DNA from: Acinetobacter qingfengensis
Lineage (GTDB): Bacteria > Pseudomonadota > Gammaproteobacteria > Pseudomonadales > Moraxellaceae
DNA: 64,000 nt
Assembly: GCF_008693185.1 (NCBI RefSeq)
Contig: NZ_VXKN01000001.1
Span: 496,001-560,000 of the forward strand
Reading direction: 5' to 3'
Made by a program: the position numbers and the translations under genes. Below the pieces are notes generated by a model, which ran no database searches, was not told the DNA's origin, and saw only the letters and a list, made by a program, of their open reading frames with translations. Shown in pieces: positions 1-8,171 of this stretch. Position 1 is the stretch's first letter, and the number at the start of each line of letters is the position of its first letter.

Positions 1-459
1 AAAATGAATTTGTTTTGATAGAGGCAAGTGTATGCAAACAATTAAATCTTAAAAAATAATAAAAAGTTAAATCTTTATGAAAAAAAAGACTATAGGTAAA
101 AATATGATAAAAATTGTAGAAAAAATGCCTTGAAAACTAGAGGATTAGATTAAAAAATTGTCTTATAGGAAAAAAAGCTTTATATATTGAAAAAAAGTAT
201 TTAATTAATTGTGATATATATGTCCTAGAAATTTACTTAGATCGCTTATTTAATAATGGACTAGCATAACATCATGTAAAGTGATCTCAAGTTTATTGAA
301 TTAAAATGATCAGGTGGATTTTATGATGAAAATTTAATGGAAATAAACGATTTTTTAATAGAAATTTGATGAAGAGGGATGAGGGTTTAAACCTGATTAA
401 TACATAAAAAATCATTGCAAGAAGTGAGTTTATTATTTTATTTCTAATGGAGTTTTAGC
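1..459. other. AT-rich non-coding stretch at the window edge
   Basis: No convincing gene is visible here. The stretch is strongly A+T-rich and has stop codons in all frames. Positions 3-59 in frame 3 could encode the last 18 residues of a gene lying to the left, but that is too short to support. The only clear signal is the GGAG ribosome-binding site at about 449-452 that serves the gene starting at 460. Confidence 0.5.
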
Positions 460-1365
460 ATGTCTAATATTGCTTATTTTCGAATAGTACAAAGTTTGTT
501 TCTAAAAAAAATTGTTTACTCTAGTTTTATTTTAATGACAGTTTTATGTTTCAGTTCAAATAGCAAAGCCAAAGAAGATTCTTTTATTGGGTTTTATAAT
601 GGCTCTAAAATGGAATTAATGTTTCATTTATATCTACTGCCCAATCATGAGTTTGTAATTAATTTAAGTTATGGCTCAGAAGATCGTGTAATTTTAGGAT
701 CCTGGATTCAAATAGAGAAAAATAAAATCCATTTGACAGAGATTAGAGATCAGGACGATTCATTTTTCGTTTATGCAGCAGAGGGTAGTGGAACAAGCCG
801 AAAAATTGAATTTAGATCATTTGATGAAAATACCTATAATGCTTTAGCGTTTGGAGAAATATTTAATAGAAAAGCGTTGAGATATATTTTAAAACCAGAT
901 GAAAATAATTTTTACTACACTTATGATCTTGATAAAAGTGTTGCTAGTTCAAAAAAAATTTATCTTAGTCGCTCAATTTCTCAAGATAAGCACGAAGTAT
1001 ATGAATTTGAACCCAAAGATAATAATCATAATGTATTGCTAATATATAATCGATTAATAGATAAACCGTTGTTTACTCTTGATGCAGTTTTAAAAGATGA
1101 TGTACTTTTTACTGTTGATGATATGGAATCACAGCCTTTAGGCAAAAAACAATTGCTTCCAAAAAATATTATGTTTCAGCTCTCTGAAGTTAAAAAGCTT
1201 CATCAAATTCCTGACCAGCTGATGTCTGAAAAAGATGGTAAGCCTATTAAATATAAGCGATTATTTCCCATAAAAAAATTTACAACAATCATGAAGCTTA
1301 ATCCACAGGAGTCTTACTTTGGCAGTGAAAAAATTGAGATTTCAAAAATTATGTATGGACAATGA
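460..1365 (+). CDS. Exported protein of unknown function
   Basis: I do not recognise this 301-residue protein. The N-terminus has a positively charged segment, a hydrophobic stretch at about residues 19-33 and a plausible signal-peptidase site after SKA (residue 37), so it is probably periplasmic or outer-membrane-associated. The mature part is rich in alternating hydrophobic and polar residues, which suggests beta-strands. Residues 42-90 alternate short strands with Gly-Ser turns in a way seen in small beta-sandwich or lipocalin-like proteins; this is only an impression of fold. The start is supported by GGAG seven bases upstream of the ATG. Codon use is very AT-rich even for this window, which fits an accessory gene. 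No neighbour suggests a job for it. Confidence 0.7.
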   Translation: MSNIAYFRIVQSLFLKKIVYSSFILMTVLCFSSNSKAKEDSFIGFYNGSKMELMFHLYLLPNHEFVINLSYGSEDRVILGSWIQIEKNKIHLTEIRDQDDSFFVYAAEGSGTSRKIEFRSFDENTYNALAFGEIFNRKALRYILKPDENNFYYTYDLDKSVASSKKIYLSRSISQDKHEVYEFEPKDNNHNVLLIYNRLIDKPLFTLDAVLKDDVLFTVDDMESQPLGKKQLLPKNIMFQLSEVKKLHQIPDQLMSEKDGKPIKYKRLFPIKKFTTIMKLNPQESYFGSEKIEISKIMYGQ

Positions 1366-1434
1366 GTCAAATCATTGTCGTGAAAATAAAATTTGATATT
1401 TGCTTTTTAAGTGACATGCTTCTTATTAAAGAAA

Positions 1435-1468
1435 AACAATCGCATTCATAGACTTGGATGCGATTGTT
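1435..1468 (-). terminator. Rho-independent terminator after prmA
   Basis: A 13-bp stem (1435-1447 with 1456-1468, one G-T pair) closes an 8-base loop. Read on the minus strand, the hairpin is followed by a T-rich run (TTTTTCTTT), which is the arrangement expected for terminating prmA. It may also slow transcripts from the convergent gene that ends at 1365. Confidence 0.75.
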
Positions 1469-1493
1469 GATAATATTTGTTATAAATAGTCAA

Positions 1494-2405
1494 TTAATCT
1501 TTACGATAACCGGATAATCGGCACCAGTTTTCTTCACGCATTTGTTGGCCAGTTACTTCAAAATAAGGATGATAGGCTTGTTTGACATCCTCAATTTGTT
1601 CTTCGATTAAGCCGGCCAAGGCAAATTGTGCCTGTGGTTTAGTCAGATTGTAGAAGGTTTCAACCAGCATCATTAATGGTTTGGCCAGAATATTTGCAAC
1701 CAGTACGTCCGCTTGAACAGTAAATTCTTGTTCAAATTCTTCCGGTAAGCCTACATATAAGCGGTCTGAGACGCCATTTAACTCGGCATTTTGTTTGGTT
1801 GCCAAAACAGCTTGTGGATCTATATCTGTGGCATATACTTTTTTTGCTCCTAATAATAGGGCAGCAACGCCTAAAATCCCTGATCCACAGCCATAGTCCA
1901 CAACAATTTTATCTTTTAAATCAATTTCAGCAAGCCATTGTAAACATAAAAAAGTACTGGCGTGATTACCTGTACCAAATGCCAAACCTGGATCCAGTTT
2001 AATATTGGTTACTTGTGGGTTAGGTGCTGCTAGCCATTCAGGAACAATCCATAAGTTATCTGCAACTTGAATGGGTTCATAGTAATCCATCCATGCCCGT
2101 TCCCATGCTTGGTTTTCTATTACTTCACTATTTATCCTGGCATCAGGAAGTTGCGCCAGAATAAACGTGCTTAAAGCATTTGCATCAATTGGCTGTTGAG
2201 GTTCTTGCTGAAATATGCCGGTGACAATTACTTTATCCCATAATGGTGTTTCTCCAGGTAATGGTTCTAGTAATGCCTGATCTTCTGCATCGTCTAAAGT
2301 TACACTGACCGCACCCAAAGACAGTAACAATGTTTCCGTTAATTCGACTTGTGATTTTTCTACGGTAATATGGATTTGTAACCAGTTCACAGATAAGGCC
2401 TTCAT
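1494..2405 (-). CDS. prmA: Ribosomal protein L11 methyltransferase PrmA
   Basis: PrmA methylates amino groups of ribosomal protein L11 using S-adenosylmethionine, in the cytoplasm. The protein has the usual length (about 303 residues), a small N-terminal recognition domain of about 100 residues and a C-terminal Rossmann methyltransferase domain. Motif I is [12 protein letters not shown] and the acidic strand-2 motif is ATDIDP. The catalytic-loop motif NILAKPL is present. The PrmA signature reads FGTGNHAST where the family usually has FGTGxHPTT. I chose the ATG at 2405 over the TTG one codon upstream; neither has a strong ribosome-binding site. In many gammaproteobacteria prmA lies beside accBC or dusB-fis, but here it is isolated and an IS element lies 138 bp upstream of its start. 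Confidence 0.95.
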   Translation of the reverse strand: MKALSVNWLQIHITVEKSQVELTETLLLSLGAVSVTLDDAEDQALLEPLPGETPLWDKVIVTGIFQQEPQQPIDANALSTFILAQLPDARINSEVIENQAWERAWMDYYEPIQVADNLWIVPEWLAAPNPQVTNIKLDPGLAFGTGNHASTFLCLQWLAEIDLKDKIVVDYGCGSGILGVAALLLGAKKVYATDIDPQAVLATKQNAELNGVSDRLYVGLPEEFEQEFTVQADVLVANILAKPLMMLVETFYNLTKPQAQFALAGLIEEQIEDVKQAYHPYFEVTGQQMREENWCRLSGYRKD

Positions 2406-2543
2406 CAAAAATTTAGCATATTGTACACTGACTTATTCAGATTAAATGGATCAAATAAGATTTTTAAGAGATAAATCTTTGATATGCCTGTTTTAAAAAG
2501 AAACGATATTTTTAACTTTGTCCTGATTTTTGGTTTATATATT

Positions 2544-2560
2544 AGGGCCTGTTGACATTT
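2544..2560. repeat. IS terminal inverted repeat (transposase 3' side)
   Basis: The 17-base end AGGGCCTGTTGACATTT matches the other end (3369-3385, reverse complement) at 16 of 17 positions. The transposase stop codon touches its inner edge. Confidence 0.88.
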
Positions 2561-3306
2561 CATAATGATAGCCAAATAAATATACAAGCTAAAGCAACTG
2601 AATTCTCATAGTTCTGTTTTAGCTTGTCATAGCGTGTAGCAATTCCTCTAAATTGTTTGAGTTTTGCAAATGTGTTCTCAACCAAGTGCCTGATTTTATA
2701 TAAGTACCAATCCATGTAATTATTGTTCGATCGTGTGTTGGACTTTTTTGGAATATTAACCTTAGTTGCTGTTTCTTCTATCTGTTCTCTCAATGCCTTC
2801 GAGTCATATCCCTTATCAGCACTAAGAACATCGGTATCTGTTAAGTCTATTTTATTAAGCAATGCAGGAGTAACTTTCATATCATGGGTTGTGCCATCAT
2901 GAATAAGAAATTGAATTGGATTCCCATTTGAATCTACGGCTAAATGAATTTTAGAACTATTTCCACCAATGCTTCTTGAAATAGCTTGATTCTTGAGTCC
3001 TTTGGCATGTTGATGTGCCCGAATATGGCTAGTATCAATAAATACCCATTCTAGATCAGCATATTTTGACAATAACTTAAATATTTTTAAAAGCTTATTA
3101 TCTTTAGACCATCGGGTGAACCATTTAAAGATCGTATTAGACTTACCAAAGGGCTCTGGTAAATCTTGCCAAGGGCAACCTGTTCTAATTCTATAGAGAA
3201 TTGCTTCAATAAAATTTCTGAGATTATATTTGAGATAAATACCAAAATTATGGACAATAGATTTCAGCTTTGACCAGTGTTGATCAGTCAGCATTGTACG
3301 AGGCAT
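2560..3306 (-). CDS. IS5-family DDE transposase
   Basis: This 248-residue transposase catalyses cut-and-paste or replicative movement of the surrounding element. Residues 5-75 form the N-terminal DUF4096-type DNA-binding region (RTGCPWQDLPEPFG). The catalytic acids are visible as D91 (VFIDTSHIRAHQHA), D164 (LSADKGYDS) and E210 (RHLVENTFAKLKQFRGIATRYDKL), the latter within the Y-R-K/E signature of IS4/IS5-type enzymes. It is made from a single frame, unlike relatives that need a frameshift, and shows no disruption. The ATG at 3306 follows the inner edge of the right inverted repeat. Confidence 0.93.
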   Translation of the reverse strand: MPRTMLTDQHWSKLKSIVHNFGIYLKYNLRNFIEAILYRIRTGCPWQDLPEPFGKSNTIFKWFTRWSKDNKLLKIFKLLSKYADLEWVFIDTSHIRAHQHAKGLKNQAISRSIGGNSSKIHLAVDSNGNPIQFLIHDGTTHDMKVTPALLNKIDLTDTDVLSADKGYDSKALREQIEETATKVNIPKKSNTRSNNNYMDWYLYKIRHLVENTFAKLKQFRGIATRYDKLKQNYENSVALACIFIWLSL

Positions 3307-3368
3307 AGTGAGAAGTAGATTTGGTTTGGCGATTGAATTTTACTTTCTCGCTATTTTTTTTGCACAGC

Positions 3369-3385
3369 AAATGTCAACAGACCCT
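3369..3385. repeat. IS terminal inverted repeat (transposase 5' side)
   Basis: AAATGTCAACAGACCCT is the reverse complement of the other end except for one base. The transposase promoter must lie between here and 3306. Confidence 0.88.
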
Positions 3386-3437
3386 ATTTTAAATAGCTTA
3401 TAAAATGACCTTTGAAAATAATTGCTTGGAACTGGAG

Positions 3438-3463
3438 GGAAGAGCATCATTGGATGCTCTTCC
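3438..3463 (-). terminator. Hairpin after the alcohol dehydrogenase gene
   Basis: A perfect 11-bp stem (3438-3448 with 3453-3463) with a 4-base loop lies 16 bp past the stop codon of the minus-strand dehydrogenase. No T-run follows on either strand, so it may be an mRNA-stabilising hairpin or a weak terminator. Confidence 0.5.
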
Positions 3464-3478
3464 TGATATTTGAGGTTT

Positions 3479-4504
3479 TTAATCAAAGTCAGCTTTAAGT
3501 ACAACGCGGTAACGTACTTTTCCTGATTCAAGGTGATGAATTGCATCATTAATTTTTGACATTGGAAAAAGTTCAATTTGTGGCGCTATATTTTTACGTG
3601 CTGCAAATTGCAACAATTGTCGTAAGGCAGCAGGAGAACCTGTTGGGGAACCTGTAATTGATTTTGCTCCACTAATCAGCATGGCTGCTGGCGTAGCAAT
3701 GGGTTCTAGTGGAATCCCCAATAAATGTATGCTGCCATTGGGTGCAAGAGTGGCAAGATAGTTTTGCCAGTCCAGTGTGACATTAACAGTGCTTAGTAAT
3801 AAATCAAATTTACCTTGTTGTGATTTAAGTGCTTCCGAGTCACGACTATTTACAACATGATCAGCACCCATCGCTTTTAATTCGGCAGTTTTATCTAAAC
3901 TTGAAGTGAAAGCCGTAATTTCACAGCCCCAAGCTTTGAGTAATTTAATTGCTATATGTCCTAAACCACCAATACCAATTACGCCAACATGATGAACGGC
4001 CTGAATTTTATGTTTGAGCATAGGATCAAATACGGTAATACCACCGCAAAGTAAAGGGCCAGCACTTTCTGGGTCAAGATCATTGGGTAGAGGAATAATC
4101 CATTGCCATCCTGCGCGTACTTTATCTGCAAAGCCTCCGGCGTGCCCTACAATTGTTGCTTTATGCTCCCCTGTACACAATACTTGTTGTCCAGAAATAC
4201 ATTCATTACAGGATTGACAACTTTCAGCTGTCCAACCAATACCGACACGTTGTCCAATTTTTAGACCTTTTGCTTCGCTACCTAAACGAAGAATCGTTCC
4301 AATGACCTCATGACCACCAACAACAGGGTATTGTGATACACCCCATTCATTGTTAATCATTGAGATATCAGAATGGCATAGTCCACAATATTCAACTTTA
4401 ACTTCTACTTGATGCGGCTGTAATTCACCGGCATCAAATTGGTAAGCAGCTAATTCTGCACCTGCTTCTTTAGCAGCGTAGGCTTGAATGATATTGTTTG
4501 ACAT
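3479..4504 (-). CDS. Zinc-dependent NAD(P)H alcohol/aldehyde dehydrogenase, YahK/CAD type
   Basis: A medium-chain dehydrogenase that should interconvert aldehydes and primary alcohols with NADP(H) in the cytoplasm. The catalytic zinc ligands appear in CGLCHSD and GGHEVIG near the N-terminus, and the structural-zinc cysteines in [17 protein letters not shown]. The nucleotide fold carries GIGGLGH. The overall pattern resembles the cinnamyl-alcohol/YahK branch, whose members have broad substrate range; the true substrate cannot be read. An upstream in-frame TTG exists at 4519, but AAGGAG at 4511-4516 lies six bases before the second of two ATGs (4504), so I place the start there; the first ATG (4507) is also possible. 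It follows tag by 11 bp and is probably co-transcribed with it. Confidence 0.88.
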   Translation of the reverse strand: MSNNIIQAYAAKEAGAELAAYQFDAGELQPHQVEVKVEYCGLCHSDISMINNEWGVSQYPVVGGHEVIGTILRLGSEAKGLKIGQRVGIGWTAESCQSCNECISGQQVLCTGEHKATIVGHAGGFADKVRAGWQWIIPLPNDLDPESAGPLLCGGITVFDPMLKHKIQAVHHVGVIGIGGLGHIAIKLLKAWGCEITAFTSSLDKTAELKAMGADHVVNSRDSEALKSQQGKFDLLLSTVNVTLDWQNYLATLAPNGSIHLLGIPLEPIATPAAMLISGAKSITGSPTGSPAALRQLLQFAARKNIAPQIELFPMSKINDAIHHLESGKVRYRVVLKADFD

Positions 4505-4515
4505 CATAAACTCCT

Positions 4516-5091
4516 TCAAATTGTGTGAATGGTATTAACCTTTTTAAATGAACAATGATTTTCATGATCATTGACCATGCCGCAAGCTTGCATAAAGGCA
4601 TAACAAATAGTTGGTCCAACAAATTTAAAACCCTGTTTTTTTAAAGTTTTGGACATCATCTGACTGATTTCAGTTTGTGCAGGTGCCTGACGGTAATCTT
4701 CAATAAGGTTATTTTGAGGGATGTGATTAACAAATTGCCACAACCATTGTGTAACATCTCCAACCTCCTGTTTTAAGGCTTGCCACGCCAGTGCATTATC
4801 ACGAATAGCTTTTAATTTTCCCAAATGACGAATTAATCCTGAATCTGTAAGTTTACTGATTAATTGTTGATCTGTGATATTTGCAATATCATTAATTGAA
4901 TATTGAAAAAAATGTTCACGGTAACATTCTCGTTTTTTTAAAACAGTAATCCAGGAAAGGCCGGCTTGTTGACCTTCCAGACATAATAATTCGAATAAAG
5001 CGTGTTCATTATATAAAGGTTTACCCCATTCATGATCATGATAAGATTGATAAATGGGATCATCGGAACACCAGCCGCAACGTTGTTTCAT
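4516..5091 (-). CDS. tag: DNA-3-methyladenine glycosylase I (Tag)
   Basis: Tag removes 3-methyladenine from alkylated DNA and starts base-excision repair. Length (191 residues) is normal. The N-terminus has the family's RCGWC...YHDHEWG block with Cys and His zinc ligands, and the C-terminus supplies the other ligands in MVNDHENHC. The recognition segment [12 protein letters not shown] is typical. The stop codon overlaps the ribosome-binding site of the downstream dehydrogenase gene, which indicates an operon. No Ada-type regulator is adjacent. Confidence 0.95.
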   Translation of the reverse strand: MKQRCGWCSDDPIYQSYHDHEWGKPLYNEHALFELLCLEGQQAGLSWITVLKKRECYREHFFQYSINDIANITDQQLISKLTDSGLIRHLGKLKAIRDNALAWQALKQEVGDVTQWLWQFVNHIPQNNLIEDYRQAPAQTEISQMMSKTLKKQGFKFVGPTICYAFMQACGMVNDHENHCSFKKVNTIHTI

Positions 5092-5382
5092 AACTATCTT
5101 TTTTGTGATATTTTTTATATTTTAGCATGGATTATGATGCTGATTTTCTAAGTAATATTTTTTGTGATGATAAATTATCAATTACTGAGGTAATATAGAT
5201 AGCGGTTCTATTGTTTAATGTGTTCATTTTCTATCAGAGATCTATTATCAAAGCTAATCATTATAAAAACTAGAAAATCATAGCATACGATATGGTTTTT
5301 TGAGTAGTAAGTAAGCCATATTCAATGGCACCTAAATCCGTTAAATTAACGCACTCAAATTACACATTTTAGGCTAGTCATC
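5092..5382. other. Divergent intergenic region between tag and the EamA permease
   Basis: This 291-bp stretch separates two divergently transcribed genes and must hold both promoters. It is AT-rich. The one structured element is a 13-bp palindrome, TGATAAATTATCA at 5168-5180, which resembles but does not match a Fur box. No RNA gene or small reading frame is convincing. Confidence 0.4.
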
Positions 5383-6273
5383 ATGGCATTTAGCTGGATT
5401 CTTTTTACTCTAATGGCTGCATTTACTCAGGCGTGGCGTAATGCCTTTCAAAAGCAATTGAGTCATACAGTAGATGTCTACGGTGTCACACTGGCAAGGT
5501 TTATTTTTGCATTTCCTTTAGCGATTACTTATGTATTGATCTTATATCAATTTGACCCTGTTCAAATTCGTATTGAGTTTAGCCAACGTTATTGGGTTTG
5601 TATTGTCATTGCAGGATTAGCACAAATTGCCGCAACTGCTTTAATGGTTCAATTGTTTAAACAAAAAAATTATGCGATTGGAATCGGGCTGGCTAAAAGT
5701 GAGGCCATCCTTGCTGCGCTAATTGGAGTGGTATGTTTGCAGGAGCATTTATCCATATTAGGCTGGTTGGGCGTCTTGATGGGAGCGATTGCTGTTTTTC
5801 TGCTTAGTCAGGGTAATCAGCAACATACTGGATTTTCGATATCTACCTTAATGATTGGTATTGCCAGCGGGCTATGTTTTGCCATCACTTCATTATTGGT
5901 CAGACAGGCCAGCCTGGAATTGACCATATTACCTGTTTTTCACCGTGCAGCTTGGATCTTATGCAGTGTAATTGGCTTTGAATGTATGATTTTATTGTTG
6001 TTTTTGAGCATTTTTAGTCGACAAACCCTGATAGCATTATGGCAGCAATGTATATTAACCGTAAAGGTAAGTTGCTGTAGTTTTATTGCATCATTAGGTT
6101 GGTTTACTGCCATGAGTATACAATCTGTTGCCATTGTCAAAACTCTAGGGCAGATTGAAGTGGTGTTTAGTTTATTGATTTCTGCTTTTTTCTTTAAAGA
6201 ACGTTTGGCAAAAACAGATCATTGGGGCTTATTGCTGATTGTTATTGCTGCCATTATGGTTATTTGGGCTTAA
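5383..6273 (+). CDS. EamA/DMT-family permease
   Basis: A 296-residue inner-membrane protein with about ten hydrophobic segments arranged as two EamA repeats (about residues 5-140 and 150-295). The second repeat ends in the common GQIEVVFSLLISAFFFKERL block. The drug/metabolite transporter superfamily exports amino acids, nucleosides or metabolites; the substrate cannot be told from sequence. It stands alone between tag and glyA. Confidence 0.85.
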   Translation: MAFSWILFTLMAAFTQAWRNAFQKQLSHTVDVYGVTLARFIFAFPLAITYVLILYQFDPVQIRIEFSQRYWVCIVIAGLAQIAATALMVQLFKQKNYAIGIGLAKSEAILAALIGVVCLQEHLSILGWLGVLMGAIAVFLLSQGNQQHTGFSISTLMIGIASGLCFAITSLLVRQASLELTILPVFHRAAWILCSVIGFECMILLLFLSIFSRQTLIALWQQCILTVKVSCCSFIASLGWFTAMSIQSVAIVKTLGQIEVVFSLLISAFFFKERLAKTDHWGLLLIVIAAIMVIWA

Positions 6274-6345
6274 ATTATTAAACAAGGAATAAATAAAATT
6301 CAGTAAAAATTAAATAAATATCAGTCTTTTTTAAATAAAACTTCA

Positions 6346-6354
6346 TGTTACAAT
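6346..6354 (+). promoter_or_regulatory. Extended -10 promoter of glyA (candidate)
   Basis: TGTTACAAT is an extended -10 (TGn plus TACAAT) placed 54 bp before the glyA start. No good -35 hexamer is visible, which is tolerated with an extended -10. A GCGC-N7-GCGC hairpin (6357-6371) follows in the leader. Confidence 0.4.
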
Positions 6355-6408
6355 GGTGCGCACTTAAAGCGCGGCTTTATCAGCCCTTAAAACATAGGAA
6401 TATTATTC

Positions 6409-7662
6409 ATGTTTGCCAATATTTCTCTTGCGGAATTTGATCCGGAATTAGCCAAAGCGATCGTAGCTGAAGACCAGCGTCAGGAAGATCACATTGAGTT
6501 AATTGCATCAGAAAATTATACTTCTCCAGCCGTGATGGAAGCTCAAGGTACTAAGCTAACCAACAAATATGCAGAAGGCTATCCAGGCAAACGTTACTAT
6601 GGTGGCTGTGAGCATGTTGACGTTATTGAGCAGCTTGCAATTGACCGTGCAAAAGAATTATTTGGTGCAGATTATGCCAACGTTCAACCACATGCAGGTT
6701 CTCAAGCAAATTCAGCAGTTTATCTTGCATTATTAAATGCTGGTGATACAGTTTTGGGTATGAGTCTTGCACATGGCGGTCACTTGACACATGGTGCAAA
6801 AGTAAGTTTTTCTGGTAAAACATATAATGCAGTTCAATATGGTTTAAATCCAGAAACTGGTGAAATTGATTACGAAGAGGTCGAGCGCCTAGCATTGGAG
6901 CATAAACCACGTATGATTGTGGCCGGTTTCTCTGCTTATAGCCGTGTTGTAGATTGGCAGCGCTTCCGTGATATTGCAGATAAAGTTGGTGCTTACCTAT
7001 TTGTAGATATGGCACATGTTGCAGGTTTGGTTGCAGCAGGTGTATATCCTAGCCCAGTACAAATTGCCGATGTGACAACAACAACAACACATAAAACACT
7101 ACGTGGCCCACGTTCTGGTTTGATTTTGGCAAAAGCCAATGAAGAAATTGAGAAAAAACTGCAATCAGCAGTATTTCCAGGTAATCAGGGTGGCCCTTTG
7201 ATGCATGCAATTGCTGCTAAAGCGGTATGTTTTAAAGAAGCAATGACACCAGAATATAAAGTGTATCAGCAACAAGTGGTTAAAAATGCGCAAGCAATGG
7301 CTGAAGTATTAAGCCAGCGCGGTTATGATATCGTTTCTGGTGGTACGGATAATCACTTGTTCTTATTGTCTTTGATCAAACAGGATATTACTGGTAAAGA
7401 TGCTGACGCATGGCTGGGGCAGGCACATATTACTGTCAACAAGAATTCAGTACCCAATGATCCTCGTTCACCATTTGTAACTTCTGGTATTCGTATTGGT
7501 ACTCCGGCAGTAACAACTCGTGGTTTCGGTGAAACAGAAGTTCGTGATTTGGCGAACTGGATCGCTGATGTACTTGACAGTAAAGGTGATGCTAACGTGA
7601 TTACTGATGTCAAAGCGAAAGTTACAGCTGTATGTGAAAAATTCCCTGTATATGCAAAATAA
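6409..7662 (+). CDS. glyA: Serine hydroxymethyltransferase
   Basis: GlyA converts serine plus tetrahydrofolate to glycine plus 5,10-methylenetetrahydrofolate and is the main source of one-carbon units. The 417-residue length is standard. The PLP lysine lies in [13 protein letters not shown] near residue 230, the PLP-binding HAGSQAN block is near residue 97, and [15 protein letters not shown] is near the C-terminus. It is monocistronic: it has its own candidate promoter and a strong terminator directly behind it. Confidence 0.98.
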   Translation: MFANISLAEFDPELAKAIVAEDQRQEDHIELIASENYTSPAVMEAQGTKLTNKYAEGYPGKRYYGGCEHVDVIEQLAIDRAKELFGADYANVQPHAGSQANSAVYLALLNAGDTVLGMSLAHGGHLTHGAKVSFSGKTYNAVQYGLNPETGEIDYEEVERLALEHKPRMIVAGFSAYSRVVDWQRFRDIADKVGAYLFVDMAHVAGLVAAGVYPSPVQIADVTTTTTHKTLRGPRSGLILAKANEEIEKKLQSAVFPGNQGGPLMHAIAAKAVCFKEAMTPEYKVYQQQVVKNAQAMAEVLSQRGYDIVSGGTDNHLFLLSLIKQDITGKDADAWLGQAHITVNKNSVPNDPRSPFVTSGIRIGTPAVTTRGFGETEVRDLANWIADVLDSKGDANVITDVKAKVTAVCEKFPVYAK

Positions 7663-7675
7663 TCAGGGCTAATTC

Positions 7676-7711
7676 AAAAAACCGATGTCATGGTAGACAT
7701 CGGTTTTTTTA
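7676..7711. terminator. Bidirectional rho-independent terminator
   Basis: A perfect 9-bp stem (ACCGATGTC at 7681-7689 with GACATCGGT at 7696-7704) is preceded by five A and followed by seven T. It ends glyA on the plus strand and can also end the convergent lipoprotein gene. Confidence 0.92.
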
Positions 7712-7724
7712 TGCTTTTCAAATA

Positions 7725-8081
7725 TTAAGGCAATAAATCCAGTTGTATGGTGTATTTATCCTTTTGAAAATATGGATAAGAAAAAGTCAGGATTAGATTA
7801 GTTGAAGTAAATGTACAACGAATATTCACCTGATCAGTTTTTTTATGAATAAAATGATCAGGATCAGCATTTTTAATTTGATACTGATAATCAATGTATT
7901 GTTGAGCAACATGACTCGTATCTATTTTGGTCGTATTTAAATTTAATCTGTCTATTCCCTGTAAAAAGAAATAATTATGAATAATTCCCTGACAAAGCTG
8001 ATCTTGTTTGAGGGTAGATTGAGAAACAGGATGACATGCGCAAAGCAAACTAAATATGCTAACTAAACCTAATATTTTCAA
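7725..8081 (-). CDS. Small lipoprotein of unknown function
   Basis: A 118-residue protein with a short signal peptide and a lipobox (LCAC, lipidated Cys at residue 16), so it should be membrane-anchored in the envelope. No domain is recognised. The start is a TTG at 8081; it is favoured because a perfect AGGAGG (8090-8095) lies eight bases upstream and no ATG is near. It diverges from the MocR-type regulator with 90 bp between them, which hints at shared regulation, but nothing in the protein supports a specific link. Confidence 0.72.
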   Translation of the reverse strand: MKILGLVSIFSLLCACHPVSQSTLKQDQLCQGIIHNYFFLQGIDRLNLNTTKIDTSHVAQQYIDYQYQIKNADPDHFIHKKTDQVNIRCTFTSTNLILTFSYPYFQKDKYTIQLDLLP

Positions 8082-8089
8082 TGTCTTAA

Positions 8090-8095
8090 CCTCCT
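8090..8095 (-). promoter_or_regulatory. Perfect Shine-Dalgarno that fixes a TTG start
   Basis: AGGAGG on the minus strand lies eight bases before the TTG at 8081. A full consensus site paired with a weak start codon is what decides the start of the lipoprotein gene. Confidence 0.6.
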
Positions 8096-8126
8096 AAAGC
8101 TGTGTGGAAAGGTTAAACTGAAAATA

Positions 8127-8135
8127 TGATAGAAT
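8127..8135 (+). promoter_or_regulatory. Candidate extended -10 of the MocR-type gene
   Basis: TGATAGAAT matches an extended -10 and sits 36 bp before the start at 8172. No clear -35 hexamer is visible. Confidence 0.3.
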
Positions 8136-8171
8136 ATAGACACACATTTCACTAAAAAATGGATACAGATA

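Larger units (their letters stand above)
2544..3385 (-). mobile_element. IS5-family insertion sequence, 842 bp, apparently intact
   Basis: The element is bounded by 17-bp terminal inverted repeats that differ at one base (2544-2560 and 3369-3385) and carries a single transposase gene that fills it. The flanks show a direct repeat, either ATT (2541-2543 and 3386-3388) or, if the outermost base is counted as target, TA. Short duplications centred on TA are typical of IS5-family members. Both ends and the open reading frame are intact, so the insertion looks recent. It sits between the 3' end of the alcohol dehydrogenase gene and the 5' end of prmA, both on the minus strand. Confidence 0.9.

Noticed and set aside
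3..59. C-terminal tail of a gene entering from the left
   Set aside because: Only 18 codons without any recognisable motif; AT-rich sequence gives such frames by chance.
2405..2587. Minus-strand open frame of 60 codons between prmA and the IS
   Set aside because: It crosses the IS end, has no ribosome-binding site and no protein-like composition.
5168..5180. TGATAAATTATCA palindrome as a Fur box
   Set aside because: It is 6-1-6 and lacks the 7-1-7 arrangement and central bases of the Fur consensus; neither flanking gene is iron-related.
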